Assembly (NCBI GenBank): GCA_000739535.1
Contig: DF820464.1
Span: forward strand, 508,359-569,882
Source: Candidatus Vecturithrix granuli
Lineage (GTDB): Bacteria; Moduliflexota; Moduliflexia; Moduliflexales; Moduliflexaceae
Direction: 5' to 3'
DNA length: 61,524 nucleotides
Shown: one piece after another, positions 40,270 to 48,803 of the stretch
Position numbering within the stretch: position 1 is the first letter of the stretch
How the letters are laid out: each line of letters begins with the position of its first letter
Program-made: the position numbers and the translations under genes
Notes under the pieces: model-generated
The model's database searches: none
What the model saw: only the letters and a program-made list of their open reading frames with translations
Told to the model about the DNA's origin: nothing

Positions 40270-41054
40270 TCAAAGATTAGCTGTTCAAGATATTCTATAG
40301 TTTCGTCTGTACGATACTCATATTTTATTTGAGCTTCCAAAATGAGTGCAACAATGGCCCTTAAGTAGTCATAGTTCGGAGTAATGATTTTCTTTGTTGA
40401 TTCAGTTGAGACAAAATGTCATACAGTTCACCTGGGAGACCGTAGACTTGTTGATACGATGTTTTTGTAAGTGTTCTAAAAGGAATTGTCGTTTCCACTA
40501 AACTTTGATAAATTCCGTTGTTAGGTTCAGGAAATAACGTAATTTGGGAAACTTCACTTTCAAGATATGTTTGCAGGAGTGGGCGATCGTTTTGCTTATT
40601 CGATAACGGTCTAAATGCTTTATCATAGGTAGGATGGCAACGATTTACTTGATGGATAATAAACTTATTGAGCAGCAGCAAAGCTTTGAAGTAATTTTCA
40701 AAACAGATAATAATGTTTGCACAATTTAATACTGGAAGCCCGGTCGCCCATACCCTCTCAAGAAAAGCGTTTATGGCTGCTGATTCGTGCGGCTTCCCTC
40801 CTTCCTTCATGAGCATCGTATAAAAGCTGCGATCCCATTCCTCTTTAAACCGTCTGCTTTCTGTAATGATTGCCGTTTTTTTTTATGATAGCAATTGACT
40901 GCTCTATCATAAGAAGAGCAATTAACTGCCATCGTTGATCGTCGATATAACACCTTGCATGTCCATTGTTCGCATCAAGCATCATTTTTTATAGAATATC
41001 TTTTGTCTCCGATCTATCCCTCAAATGGCAGATCGATTCAAAAATATCTTCCAT
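40270..41054 (-). pseudogene. Unknown cassette gene, frameshifted
   Basis: A leftward gene of about 260 codons broken by at least two frameshifts and possibly a stop. A start at ATG 41054 (MEDIFESICHLRD) stops early; coding sense resumes at about 41000 and crosses a run of nine A's near 40885, after which the frame ITESRRFKEEWDRSFY continues. A last shift near 40390 restores ITPNYDYLRAIVALILEAQ to the final TAA at about 40270. That TAA sits at the edge of attC-like site 2. Homopolymer runs make sequencing error a serious alternative. Function unknown. Confidence 0.5.
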
Positions 41055-41063
41055 TTCCCCTCA

Positions 41064-41131
41064 TTTAAACAAGCTCAACAGCCCAGGCGGAACGTAGTGG
41101 AGTCGGAGTTGACTGAAGCGACTTGTTATAG
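41064..41131 (-). repeat. attC-like site 3 (68 bp)
   Basis: On the minus strand, from CTATAACAAGTCGCTTCAG to CTGTTGAGCTTGTTTAAA. The AACAAG and CTTGTT arms pair perfectly and the inner TCGCTTCAG/CTGTTGA arms imperfectly. The box sequences are not canonical, but the form matches the other sites. Confidence 0.5.
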
Positions 41132-41425
41132 CGTATCATAGCGATGTATCAACATTGGAATGGCAGTGCTCACCCAGAATTCCGGACTAATGCCACCACT
41201 AGACATACCGCCGTGTTGAAACCTCTCAATGAAAAATGGTTCTTGATGGCTTAAAGGATACCCTGTGGCTTTTTCGTATTCTTCTTCAATGATTCTTTGT
41301 AACTTTTCAGGATTCTCCGGCATATTGGTTTCACTCAGTCGCTCTTTTAATTCACGCCAAAGATACGGATCACCCCGTAAACCCCACTGAACAGGTTCTT
41401 CTTCAAATATTTCAGATACTTTCAT
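41126..41425 (-). CDS. Conserved hypothetical protein (cassette gene)
   Basis: Protein of 99 residues starting MKVSEIFEEEPVQWGLRGDP, with the central segment GYPLSHQEPFFIERFQHGG and an acidic helix-rich middle. I recognise the pattern from small hypothetical proteins in many bacteria, but no function is known. The start is close behind attC-like site 4 and the stop lies at the border of site 3, so the gene together with site 3 makes up one cassette. Confidence 0.72.
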   Translation of the reverse strand: MKVSEIFEEEPVQWGLRGDPYLWRELKERLSETNMPENPEKLQRIIEEEYEKATGYPLSHQEPFFIERFQHGGMSSGGISPEFWVSTAIPMLIHRYDTL

Positions 41426-41437
41426 ATTTCTTGAGAG

Positions 41438-41507
41438 CTATAACGCGCCCTGCTCTAACGAGCGGGAACGTCGTCTGGAGATGCTGAATTGAGCAGCTCA
41501 GTTTAAT
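41438..41507 (-). repeat. attC-like site 4 (70 bp)
   Basis: On the minus strand, from ATTAAACTGAGCTGCTCAA to GAGCAGGGCGCGTTATAG. AAC pairs with GTT, and TGCTC with GAGCA after an unpaired stretch. The next cassette starts right behind its GTT. Confidence 0.5.
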
Positions 41508-41766
41508 TTGCGACATCTTTCCACGGCCAAAACTGCATTCTGACTTGCCGCAGTTGAACTGTTCCTTCAAGCTCTCCATGATCAATTTGATATAAACACC
41601 CTTTGAACCCGGCATACTCTTCTGGTTTTACAACCCGCATAAGGAGTTTTCCTGGCTCAGACCGTACAAATGTCACCATGTCATATCGAGCTATTTCATC
41701 AACCATTTCAAGAATGTCATCTGCCTGGATATCGGGTAATGTTCCTACAATTGTTAAACCTGGCAT
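41503..41766 (-). CDS. Small hypothetical protein (cassette gene)
   Basis: Protein of 87 residues starting MPGLTIVGTLPDIQADDIL and ending WPWKDVAN. It is mixed alpha/beta with no signal or membrane segment. ATG 41766 follows a GAGGAA; an earlier in-frame start lies within the duplicated segment at 41779-41886. No family recognised. Its stop touches attC-like site 4. Confidence 0.6.
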   Translation of the reverse strand: MPGLTIVGTLPDIQADDILEMVDEIARYDMVTFVRSEPGKLLMRVVKPEEYAGFKGCLYQIDHGELEGTVQLRQVRMQFWPWKDVAN

Positions 41767-41778
41767 AATATATTCCTC

Positions 41779-41886
41779 GCTGCTGTTCGTGCTGTCAACG
41801 GTTTCTGGCAAACTTTTGTCATGTTGTCAATCTTTTTTTGACTGAATATGAAAAAACGCAGGCGAACCGGAAATGATACTGACGGT
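41779..41886. repeat. 108-bp direct repeat, copy 1
   Basis: Nearly the same as 42707-42815, including TGTCAACGGTTTCTGGCAAAC and TGTTGTCAATCTTTTTTTGAC. On the minus strand it offers two TTGACA boxes pointing into the gene at 41766. The two copies bracket the DUF5647/DUF7718-like pair. Confidence 0.75.
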
Positions 41887-41960
41887 CGTGCTCAATACCA
41901 ATGAATAGCCTGCTAAAACAGTCCGCGCCATGCTTCGAAACCGGAAATATCGAAAAATTT

Positions 41961-42221
41961 CTAGGCGGCTTTTGCCAGCGATACTTCTTCGATTAACGAG
42001 TGAATGCGCCATTTTTGGATCTGAATGTGAATGACGGGTTGATCTGGCTCACGATGTTTGAGAGAGAGTGTGTGATGCCAGGTGTTAAACTCCTTTTCTC
42101 CACGGACTTCGAAGATGATCATCGCGTTTTGAGGGATATTTCTCGCAAATTCTTCATTTTCCATGACATATCGATCAAATTCGGTTGTAATCATGGTTAA
42201 AAATTTTTGATAAGTATTCAT
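41961..42221 (-). CDS. DUF5647-like hypothetical protein
   Basis: Protein of 86 residues. The pattern TMITTEFDRYVMENEEFARN followed by IPQNAMIIFEV is typical of the DUF5647 family; no function is known. The ATG overlaps the stop of the upstream gene by 4 bases, so both are made together. The pair lies between the two 108-bp direct repeats. Confidence 0.68.
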   Translation of the reverse strand: MNTYQKFLTMITTEFDRYVMENEEFARNIPQNAMIIFEVRGEKEFNTWHHTLSLKHREPDQPVIHIQIQKWRIHSLIEEVSLAKAA

Positions 42222-42532
42222 AACTTTTCACCTCGTAAAAATTTTTGTGTGTACTTCTCCCAGTTTTCATTCAGATCCCAATCTGCGTAACTCAATGCGC
42301 TTTCAAAAGTCAGGTCTAATTCTGTTTTCCGTTGATTTCCTCTCAGATCGTATGTGTCTATATGGGCAAAGCCATGTGCGCAATCATACCGGATGACTAC
42401 TTTCCAGACATCCTCGACTTTCACTTCTAACTGGACAACAAAATATTGCACACAGCCTTTCTCGGTTTGATGAGAATGACGTTTTCTGACGTTATCATCG
42501 AACATGATGACATATTCAGTTCTTCTGCCCAT
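42218..42532 (-). CDS. DUF7718-like hypothetical protein
   Basis: Protein of 104 residues with the RYDCAHGFAHIDTYDLRG segment and a C-terminal acidic LSYADWDLNENWEKYT helix, as in a family of small proteins often encoded beside DUF5647 genes. It overlaps that gene. It could be a two-gene module of toxin-antitoxin type, but nothing in the sequence proves that. Confidence 0.65.
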   Translation of the reverse strand: MGRRTEYVIMFDDNVRKRHSHQTEKGCVQYFVVQLEVKVEDVWKVVIRYDCAHGFAHIDTYDLRGNQRKTELDLTFESALSYADWDLNENWEKYTQKFLRGEKL

Positions 42533-42706
42533 ATTCTCTTCTCTTATCGCGCATTCCGTTGCGCCTGTTCAATGGCTTGCAGCAAACGGCTTCATGCCTG
42601 CTGCGTGCCAGATTGGACAATAGAGCGATCACTCCAGGACATCATGCCCTTCTGAATCTGGCGATCTCTTCCTATGAACGTCAGGAGCGTTCGGAAATAT
42701 GGCACT

Positions 42707-42815
42707 GCTGCTGTTTGGACTGTCAACGGTTTCTGGCAAACTTTTGTCATGTTGTCAATCTTTTTTTGACCGACTATGAAAAAACGCGAATGAACCGGAA
42801 ATAACGCTGACAGTC
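42707..42815. repeat. 108-bp direct repeat, copy 2
   Basis: Second copy of the segment at 41779-41886. On the minus strand it lies upstream of the DUF7718-like gene at about 175 bases and carries a possible TTGACA. The DNA between it and 42532 shows no convincing gene. Confidence 0.75.
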
Positions 42816-43190
42816 AACATTGGAAGATGATTTCGACGGGATCATCATCTTGAGATACATACGAGCATTCCAGACCGACAGAACTGGCACTGTGACAACC
42901 ATCTCCGTGTTCATGCCCATAATTGCCGCGGCTTTGCTGCGGGAATGCCGCGCGGCAAATTTCCCGCAATAACAGCAGTATTTCGGTTAAAGACGCCCAT
43001 TGTTTCCTCAGGCACAATTCATCCATGGTATTTCGGATGGCGGCTGAATACATGACGCATACACCCCGGCTAAGACGGGAATGTGCATGGTTTCTTCGAC
43101 AAAATCATGCACCATCATGCGTTCGAACAAGTGTTGACTCACTTTGGGAGCCATCACACGTTCTCCACATACAGGGCATTCTTCATACAC
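42814..43190 (-). CDS. Small zinc-finger-like protein, apparently split into two frames
   Basis: Two overlapping leftward frames. 43190-43008 codes 60 residues starting MYEECPVCGERVMAPKVSQH (a CxxC knuckle). 43053-42814 codes 79 residues starting MYSAAIRNTMDELCLRKQ and ending in a cysteine- and histidine-containing tail. The two may be one gene broken by a frameshift near 43040, or a pair. No family recognised. Confidence 0.4.
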
Positions 43191-43389
43191 TATAGAATCA
43201 TCAAGGTTTCATGGCAACATTTTTTTAGAAAATTTTAAAAACAACGGGAATGCTGCTGTATGAAAGCAACAAGAGAAGTATCCTGGTAAAATGCCCACCT
43301 TTTTCCCTTTCTCGTCCAGGAATGACGCTGGCGGCCAGTATTCGAAGTTCGCTTAGGAGTCGCCGAATGACATACGATGACACACACGG

Positions 43390-43672
43390 GATGAACATCA
43401 TGAGCAGGACGCTCACCCGATACGATGAAAATGACCGGTTTGTACCCCGGACAGCCCTGTCCGGAAAACGTGTCCGGAGACCGGACAGGGCTTGTTCGGG
43501 GGATAAGCATGTTCATAGGAGGTACCATGAGCCTTCGGATCACCAGTCATCATGAAAATGAGATGTAGCGCGGAACTCCAGTTTCGTGCCCCAGTGATAT
43601 GGCAGCGAAACTGGAGTTCCGCGCTACATTTTCAGAGGAGTGAACATGAACAAAAGCTCACCCGGCATGATG
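43390..43672 (+). repeat. Chain of SD-ATG leader modules and palindromes
   Basis: Module units at about 43390-43432, 43512-43560 and 43634-43672 alternate with the GTACCCCGGACAGCC palindrome (43441-43506) and a TGTAGCGCGGAACTCC palindrome (43564-43628). The same order of parts as 23998-24334, but here no gene follows directly; the chain ends in the hairpin at 43672. The stretch 43191-44001 has no gene. Confidence 0.7.
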
Positions 43673-43746
43673 AAACTACAGGAATGACATATAAGCAAGA
43701 ATTTTCTTCGGCACAATTCTTGCTTATATGCCATTCCTGTAGTTTC
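43672..43746. repeat. GAAACTACAGGAAT palindrome, copy 1
   Basis: GAAACTACAGGAATGACATA and TATGCCATTCCTGTAGTTTC with inner arms ATAAGCAAGAATT/AATTCTTGCTTAT. A relative lies at 52481-52557. Confidence 0.75.
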
Positions 43747-43788
43747 ACAGGCAAAATTCTCTCAATATAAAATTTTTAAAAATTTTTC

Positions 43789-43827
43789 TTGACATATTTT
43801 ATATATATTTTACTTTCACTTGAAAGT
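43789..43827 (+). promoter_or_regulatory. Possible promoter and operator for the sugar-uptake locus
   Basis: TTGACA at 43789-43794 is followed by a TA-rich stretch and TACTTT at 43811-43816 (16-base spacer). The dyad ACTTTC-ACTT-GAAAGT (43812-43827) overlaps the -10. A second dyad TTCTTCAAT/ATTGAAGAA lies at about 43833 and 43893. Transcription would run into the binding-protein gene at 44002. Confidence 0.4.
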
Positions 43828-44001
43828 TTAATTTTCTTCAATACAAAATATTTTTATTTCTAATAAAGATATTTATATTTCAAATGTGATTAATTGAAGA
43901 AGTTAAACAATGTTCGTAGTTCAGCAGTTTACAGGTAATCAGGGGTCTCTGCTCGAGCTGATGCTTCGAACTATGGGATCACCTAATCAAAGGAGGCTTG
44001 T

Positions 44002-45270
44002 ATGGTATTTTTCAAGCGTTTCAGTGTTCTGTTCAGTGTGTTATTTCTTGGAATGTGCGTCATTGGAGTTCAGGCGCAGGCCGCAGGACAATTGGAAGTG
44101 TTTTCCTGGTGGACATCGGGCGGCGAAGCAGCGGCTCTTGAGTCCTTATTTACCGCGTATAACGCAGCGTATCCGGGCGTTGAAATCGTGAATGCGACAG
44201 TGGCAGGCGGCGGCGGTTCGGCCGCGCGCGGTGTGTTACAAACTCGGTTAGCAGGTGGAACTCCGCCTGATACCTGGCAGGTACATCCGGGATTTGAATT
44301 GATCGGGCAATATGTGGAGCCTGAATTCATCGTGTCGCTGACTGATTTATACAAGGAAGAGGGCTGGTTTGACGTCACTCCGAAAGCGTTGATCGACCTC
44401 ATGTCAGTCGGAGATGATGTCTATCAGGTCACGGTTGGCGTCCATCGCGGCAACGGACTCTGGTATAACAAGAAGATTCTGGATGAGAAGGGGATCGCGG
44501 TTGGCGATGCTATGAGCGTTGATGAATTCTTTGAGATTGCCGAAAAATTGAAAGCCGCGGGTGTCACCCCCTTATGTGTGGGAGATTCGGGCATCTGGGC
44601 CACCGCTGAGCTGTTTGAAAATACATTACTGGGGGTTATCGGCCCTGAAAAGTATCTGGGCTTGTGGAATGGTTCGGCCTCCTTTGCTGATCCGGATGTT
44701 GTGAAGGCGCTGGAAACCTATGGTCGCATGTTGGATTATCAGAATAGTGATCATTCCGCCCTTTCCTGGGATCAGGCCGTGAAAAAACTGATTGAAGGTA
44801 CTTGTGTTTTTAATTCGATGGGGGACTGGGCCTATGGCGAATTTGCCAATGCGGGCTTGAAAGATAATGTTGATTTTGGCTGGGTCAGCCATCCTGGAAG
44901 CGCAGGCAGTTTCGTGGTTGTGGCTGATGGATTTATACAGGCCAATAATGCGCCCAACCCGGAAAATGCCAAAAATTGGTTGAGAACAGTCGGAAGCAAG
45001 GAAGCCCAGGAAGCTTTTAACCCGCTGAAAGGATCGATCTGTGCGCGCACCGATTGCGACCGGGCGAAATTCGGGGCCTATCACAACTGGTCTATGGATT
45101 CTTTTGCCAAAGACGCCCTTGTGCCGACGCTGGTACATGGTTCCGCTGCTCCGGCTGATTTTCAGCAGGCTGTGAATGATGCGGTTACAAGCTTTGTGGT
45201 TGATCGCAATGTCAAAGCCTTCTCGCAAAATCTGGTGCAAGCTGCGCAATCCTCTGGCTTTGGGAAATAA
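44002..45270 (+). CDS. Sugar ABC transporter substrate-binding protein
   Basis: Periplasmic receptor of a carbohydrate ABC transporter (family 1), 422 residues. A Sec signal ends near VQAQAAG. The mature start LEVFSWWTSGGEAAALESL is typical of glucose/mannose-type binding proteins, as are GTPPDTWQVHPGFEL and VGVHRGNGLWYNKK. AAAGGAGG precedes the ATG. It begins a rightward series with two permeases, a GlcG-like protein, a ROK kinase and a glycyl radical enzyme, so the ligand is likely a sugar or polyol entering that pathway. Confidence 0.92.
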   Translation: MVFFKRFSVLFSVLFLGMCVIGVQAQAAGQLEVFSWWTSGGEAAALESLFTAYNAAYPGVEIVNATVAGGGGSAARGVLQTRLAGGTPPDTWQVHPGFELIGQYVEPEFIVSLTDLYKEEGWFDVTPKALIDLMSVGDDVYQVTVGVHRGNGLWYNKKILDEKGIAVGDAMSVDEFFEIAEKLKAAGVTPLCVGDSGIWATAELFENTLLGVIGPEKYLGLWNGSASFADPDVVKALETYGRMLDYQNSDHSALSWDQAVKKLIEGTCVFNSMGDWAYGEFANAGLKDNVDFGWVSHPGSAGSFVVVADGFIQANNAPNPENAKNWLRTVGSKEAQEAFNPLKGSICARTDCDRAKFGAYHNWSMDSFAKDALVPTLVHGSAAPADFQQAVNDAVTSFVVDRNVKAFSQNLVQAAQSSGFGK

Positions 45271-45285
45271 GAGGAATGAAATAAG

Positions 45286-45373
45286 AGGAGTGTCAAAGCT
45301 CTGCTTTGACAGCGAAAGCAGAGCTTTCGCACTCCAATTTGCGTTGACAGCGAAAGCAGAGCTTTCGCACTCC
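45286..45373. repeat. CGAAAGC/TCAAAGC palindromes, two units
   Basis: Two neighbouring units of TCAAAGCTCTGCTTTGACAGCG and GCGAAAGCAGAGCTTTCGC between the binding-protein and permease genes, possibly reducing downstream expression. A further hairpin with CTGTCAGGTTCT/AAACCTGACAG follows at 45381-45412. Confidence 0.7.
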
Positions 45374-45430
45374 GAGAACCAGATCTGTCAGGTTCTCAAA
45401 ACCTGACAGATCCCTCCACCACGATTTATT

Positions 45431-46492
45431 ATGGCATCTATGGCAGTACAAGCAGCAATTCACCCGTCAGAACGAGTCGCCATCGTATCAGAAGCAACTC
45501 CGCCGCGACGCCGGTTTCATTCCGAATGTCTCCATGCTATTTTGTTGGTTGTGCCTTCACTGGTTGCTGTTGCGATTTTTGTCTATCTCTTTATCGGGAT
45601 GACCTTCTATTTTTCGATTTCCAACTGGCGGTCACTTAAACGCGATTTGAGCATCCGCGAGCCATTTTACCAGACCTACGTTGAAATGTTCTCGATGCCG
45701 CGTTTTCAGACCGATCTGCGTAATACTCTTGTATTTACGGTATTATTCATGGTAATGGCGATCGGCTTAGGCTTGATTCTGGCAATTTTTTTGGATCGCA
45801 ATGTAAAAGGAAGCGCGATCTTTAGGAATATCTATCTATTTCCTTACGCCCTCTCGTTTGTCGTCACAGGTGTGGCCTGGCGTTGGATTTTCAACCCGGA
45901 AACCGGGATCAATCTGTTTTTCAATATCTTTGGCGTTAACAAATTGCTTACCTTCCTGGGATTTGAGGCGATCAAACCAGGCTGGATCACGGATCCGAGT
46001 ATCTGGTTCAATATTAATGGGGCTTTAGCCACCGTCTGGCCAGCAGCGGCGGATTTTCAGGTTAAATTAGGCATCCCGGCCGCCTTGATTCCAGTCGCCA
46101 TTGCAGCCACCTGGCAGCTTTCGGGCTTTGTGATGGCGACATATCTGGGGGGCATGGCGGCTATTCCTGAATCCGTGCATGAAGCGGCGCGTATTGATGG
46201 GGCCAGCGAATGGCAAATCTACTGGCATGTGATTATTCCCATGCTCAAACCTGTGACGATCAGTGTGGCCGTCATTTTACTCCACGTGTCATTGAAAATT
46301 TTTGATTTAGTCTTCACCATGTCCGGCGTTGGGCCTGGCTTTGCGACAGATGTGCCGGCGATTTTTGTGTTTGAAATGACGTTTAAGGCCACGCGCTATA
46401 ATCTCGGAGCGGCTGCGTCCGTGGTGATGCTGGTCCTCGCTGGCGTCGTGATGATTCCTTATCTGCTTCGCAGCCTGCGGAAGGAGGATTAA
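45431..46492 (+). CDS. Sugar ABC transporter permease, MalF type
   Basis: Inner-membrane permease of 353 residues with about eight hydrophobic segments. The EAA loop AIPESVHEAARIDGASEWQIYWHV (about residues 240-263) contacts the ATPase. A cytoplasmic N-terminus of about 35 residues precedes the first helix. The second permease starts 1 base behind its stop, so translation is coupled. No ATPase gene lies in the locus. Confidence 0.9.
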   Translation: MASMAVQAAIHPSERVAIVSEATPPRRRFHSECLHAILLVVPSLVAVAIFVYLFIGMTFYFSISNWRSLKRDLSIREPFYQTYVEMFSMPRFQTDLRNTLVFTVLFMVMAIGLGLILAIFLDRNVKGSAIFRNIYLFPYALSFVVTGVAWRWIFNPETGINLFFNIFGVNKLLTFLGFEAIKPGWITDPSIWFNINGALATVWPAAADFQVKLGIPAALIPVAIAATWQLSGFVMATYLGGMAAIPESVHEAARIDGASEWQIYWHVIIPMLKPVTISVAVILLHVSLKIFDLVFTMSGVGPGFATDVPAIFVFEMTFKATRYNLGAAASVVMLVLAGVVMIPYLLRSLRKED

Positions 46493-46493
46493 T

Positions 46494-47336
46494 ATGGTCA
46501 ATACCGCGCGTGTTTCAAAAGAGCGTGTAGCACACTGGTTCATGATGACCGCTCTGATCCTGGCGTTACTTTTCTATCTGATGCCGGTGTATGTGATGGT
46601 CATGAATGGCCTCAAGGAAGCTCAAGGCGTGAGTTTAACAACTATGTGGAATTTTCCGAAAACCCTTTCCGGCGGCGGTTTTGTAGAAGCCTGGCAGCGA
46701 TTGCAGGCCAATATGCTGAACAGCTTAAAAATGGTGATTCCGGCGACGATTATTTCTTCCCTATTCGGGGCAGTCAACGGCTACATCTTCTCAAAATGGA
46801 AATTTCGAGGCTCCGATATCCTGTTTACTCTGATGCTCTTCGGCTTTTTTATTCCCTATCAGAGCATTCTGATTCCACTGGTTCGCTTTTTACAAACGAT
46901 TAAATTGTACGGCACTATTCCGGGCTTGATTCTGGTGCATGTGGTCTATGGTTTGCCGATTACCACGTTAATTTTTCGCAATTACTTTGCGGGTGTGCCA
47001 ACGGAAATGGTAGAAGCCGCCCGGGTTGATGGCGCGGGCGTGTTCAAAATTTTCACCCATGTCATGCTGCCGCTTTCGATCCCATCTTTTGTTGTTGTCG
47101 GCATTTTTCAGTTTACAAATATCTGGAATGATTTTTTGTTTGGCGTAACGGTGGTACCAAATCCGGCAGCCCAGCCAGTGACAATTGCGCTGAACAATCT
47201 TTCCGGGTCTTTTTCGGTTGATTGGAATGTGGTCATGGCTGGCGCGGTCGTAGCGGCCTTACCGACGGCAATCATCTACATGCTGCTGGGACGGTACTTT
47301 ATTCGCGGGTTAATGGCAGGTTCTGTCAAAGGGTAG
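46494..47336 (+). CDS. Sugar ABC transporter permease, MalG type
   Basis: Second permease, 280 residues, six hydrophobic helices. EAA loop PTEMVEAARVDGAGVFKIF (about residues 164-182). GGAGG lies at 6 bases before the ATG, inside the end of the first permease. Its TAG stop at 47334-47336 is followed one base later by a start-associated palindrome. Confidence 0.9.
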   Translation: MVNTARVSKERVAHWFMMTALILALLFYLMPVYVMVMNGLKEAQGVSLTTMWNFPKTLSGGGFVEAWQRLQANMLNSLKMVIPATIISSLFGAVNGYIFSKWKFRGSDILFTLMLFGFFIPYQSILIPLVRFLQTIKLYGTIPGLILVHVVYGLPITTLIFRNYFAGVPTEMVEAARVDGAGVFKIFTHVMLPLSIPSFVVVGIFQFTNIWNDFLFGVTVVPNPAAQPVTIALNNLSGSFSVDWNVVMAGAVVAALPTAIIYMLLGRYFIRGLMAGSVKG

Positions 47337-47337
47337 A

Positions 47338-47400
47338 TGTAGCGCGAAACTCCAGTTTCGCGGCTATCAACGATGCGCGAAACCAGAGTTTCGCGCTACA
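47338..47400 (+). repeat. Start-associated palindrome, copy facing the GlcG-like gene
   Basis: TGTAGCGCGAAACTCC-type inverted repeat. It starts one base after the MalG stop and ends in CTACATTTTCATAGGAG, so it gives the ribosome-binding site of the next gene (ATG at 47420). Confidence 0.85.
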
Positions 47401-47419
47401 TTTTCATAGGAGAAGATTC

Positions 47420-47848
47420 ATGTACCAGAGTTACCAGCTTTCACACTCCGATGCACTAAAAATTATTACTGCTATTCAAGCGGAATTGGAAAAAAATCAG
47501 AAAGGGGCGGCTATTGCAGTTGTTGACGCTCAGGGCGAACTGATGGCTTTTCTGCGTACTGATGGCTGCCGTTTACCGTCCATCAATATTGCCATCAATA
47601 AAGCCTTTACCGCGGCGCGTGAGCGCAAAGAATCCGCCGAAATCGGACAGGCTTCTCGGAACCAGGGATTTCCGATGAGCAATTTCGGGGATATGCGTTA
47701 TACCGGCTGGGGCGGCGGAGTGCCGATCGTGTATCAGGGACAAGTCGTTGGCGCGGTTGGAGTCAGCAGTTTGCCGGAACAGGAAGATATGAAAATGTCG
47801 CGCCTGGGAGCAAACATCATCAGCGGCGAAGGAGGTTCTCATGCGTAA
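47420..47848 (+). CDS. GlcG/HbpS-like (DUF336) protein
   Basis: Small soluble protein of 142 residues of the GlcG/HbpS family. Typical parts are KGAAIAVVDAQGELMAF, SINIAINKAFTAA and GGVPIVYQGQVVGAVGVS. Relatives bind haem or cobalamin, or lie beside diol and glycolate utilisation genes, so a role as accessory to a dehydratase or oxidase is possible. AGGAG from the flanking repeat is 9 bases before the ATG. It overlaps the ROK gene by 8 bases. Confidence 0.82.
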   Translation: MYQSYQLSHSDALKIITAIQAELEKNQKGAAIAVVDAQGELMAFLRTDGCRLPSINIAINKAFTAARERKESAEIGQASRNQGFPMSNFGDMRYTGWGGGVPIVYQGQVVGAVGVSSLPEQEDMKMSRLGANIISGEGGSHA

Positions 47849-48788
47849 CTGGGTGGTCGGTATTGATTTAGGCGCAACCAAGATTGATGCAGGTCTGGTC
47901 GATCCTGAAAACCGGATTGTTGCGCGTCGGCGCATTCTGACCGAAAGCGATGCCGGTCCGCAGACAGTGGTTGAGCGTATTGCACACAGCGTGGCTGAAC
48001 TGGAACAAGCAATCCCTGAAGGACAACACTTGAGCGCGATGGGAATTTGTTCGCCCGGCCCGGTCGATCATCAAGCCGGAATGCTGCTTGATCCACCCAA
48101 TATCCGGGCTTTACACTATACCCCATTGCGGCAGTTATTGGAAGATCGCTTGAAAATCCCGGTGAGTTTGGAACACGACGCCAAAGCCGCCGCCCTGGGC
48201 GAATTTTATTACGGCGCAGGCCAGGATGAGCAAAGTATGGTGTATATTGTCGTGGGCACTGGCGTTGGCGCAGCAATTATTATTGAGGGGCAAGTGTACC
48301 GGGGTTTGCACAATTTCGCCGGAGAAATGGGACATATCACGCTTGATCCGCAGGGCAATCTGTGTCCCTGCGGCTCCAGAGGGTGCGTGGAAACCTACAT
48401 GAGCGGTCCCTGGCTGGCGCGGCACTATCAAAACGCGCTTGCACAGCATAACGGAACGTCCTCTGAAAATCAGGAGGAAATCAGCGGGGCGTTAGTCGCG
48501 CAGTTAGCCGCGCAAGGCAATGAACTGGCGTTGCAAGTCATGACCAGAGCCGGCGAGGCTCTGGGGATCACGATTGCCTCGCTGTCCATGATCTTGAATA
48601 TTGACTTGTACGTCATCGGCGGCAGCGTCGCCAAAGCCGGCGATGTGTTTCTGGAACCGGCGCGGAAGATTGTGCCAAAATATTCCTTTAAATCGGTCAG
48701 CCCTGGCGTGCGCATCGTGGCGACCGAATTGGATACGGACGGCCCGATTCTCGGCTGCGCCTGGCAAGCCCGGCAGGTTGTTGCTTGA
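47841..48788 (+). CDS. ROK family sugar kinase
   Basis: ROK-type kinase, 315 residues. The ATP-binding N-terminus is VGIDLGATKIDAGLVD. ROK signatures include GVGAAIIIEGQVYRGLHNFAGEMGH with the zinc ligand His and the CPCGSRGCVE cluster near residues 171-180. GGAGG precedes the ATG. No N-terminal helix-turn-helix is present, so it is a kinase rather than a repressor. It would phosphorylate the sugar brought in by the neighbouring ABC transporter. Confidence 0.88.
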   Translation: MRNWVVGIDLGATKIDAGLVDPENRIVARRRILTESDAGPQTVVERIAHSVAELEQAIPEGQHLSAMGICSPGPVDHQAGMLLDPPNIRALHYTPLRQLLEDRLKIPVSLEHDAKAAALGEFYYGAGQDEQSMVYIVVGTGVGAAIIIEGQVYRGLHNFAGEMGHITLDPQGNLCPCGSRGCVETYMSGPWLARHYQNALAQHNGTSSENQEEISGALVAQLAAQGNELALQVMTRAGEALGITIASLSMILNIDLYVIGGSVAKAGDVFLEPARKIVPKYSFKSVSPGVRIVATELDTDGPILGCAWQARQVVA

Positions 48789-48803
48789 TCAAATTCAGAT
48801 GAT

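Noticed and set aside
42559-42804. Rightward frame of 81 codons in the cassette region
   Set aside because: Opposite to all neighbours, runs through the 108-bp repeat and has no start signal.
37178-43190. CRISPR array
   Set aside because: The repeats in this region are few, long and unevenly spaced, with no regular repeat-spacer pattern.
43191-44001. Search for an integron integrase at the upstream end of the array
   Set aside because: No tyrosine recombinase motif is present; only repeats and AT-rich promoter DNA were found, so the integrase must lie elsewhere or be lost.
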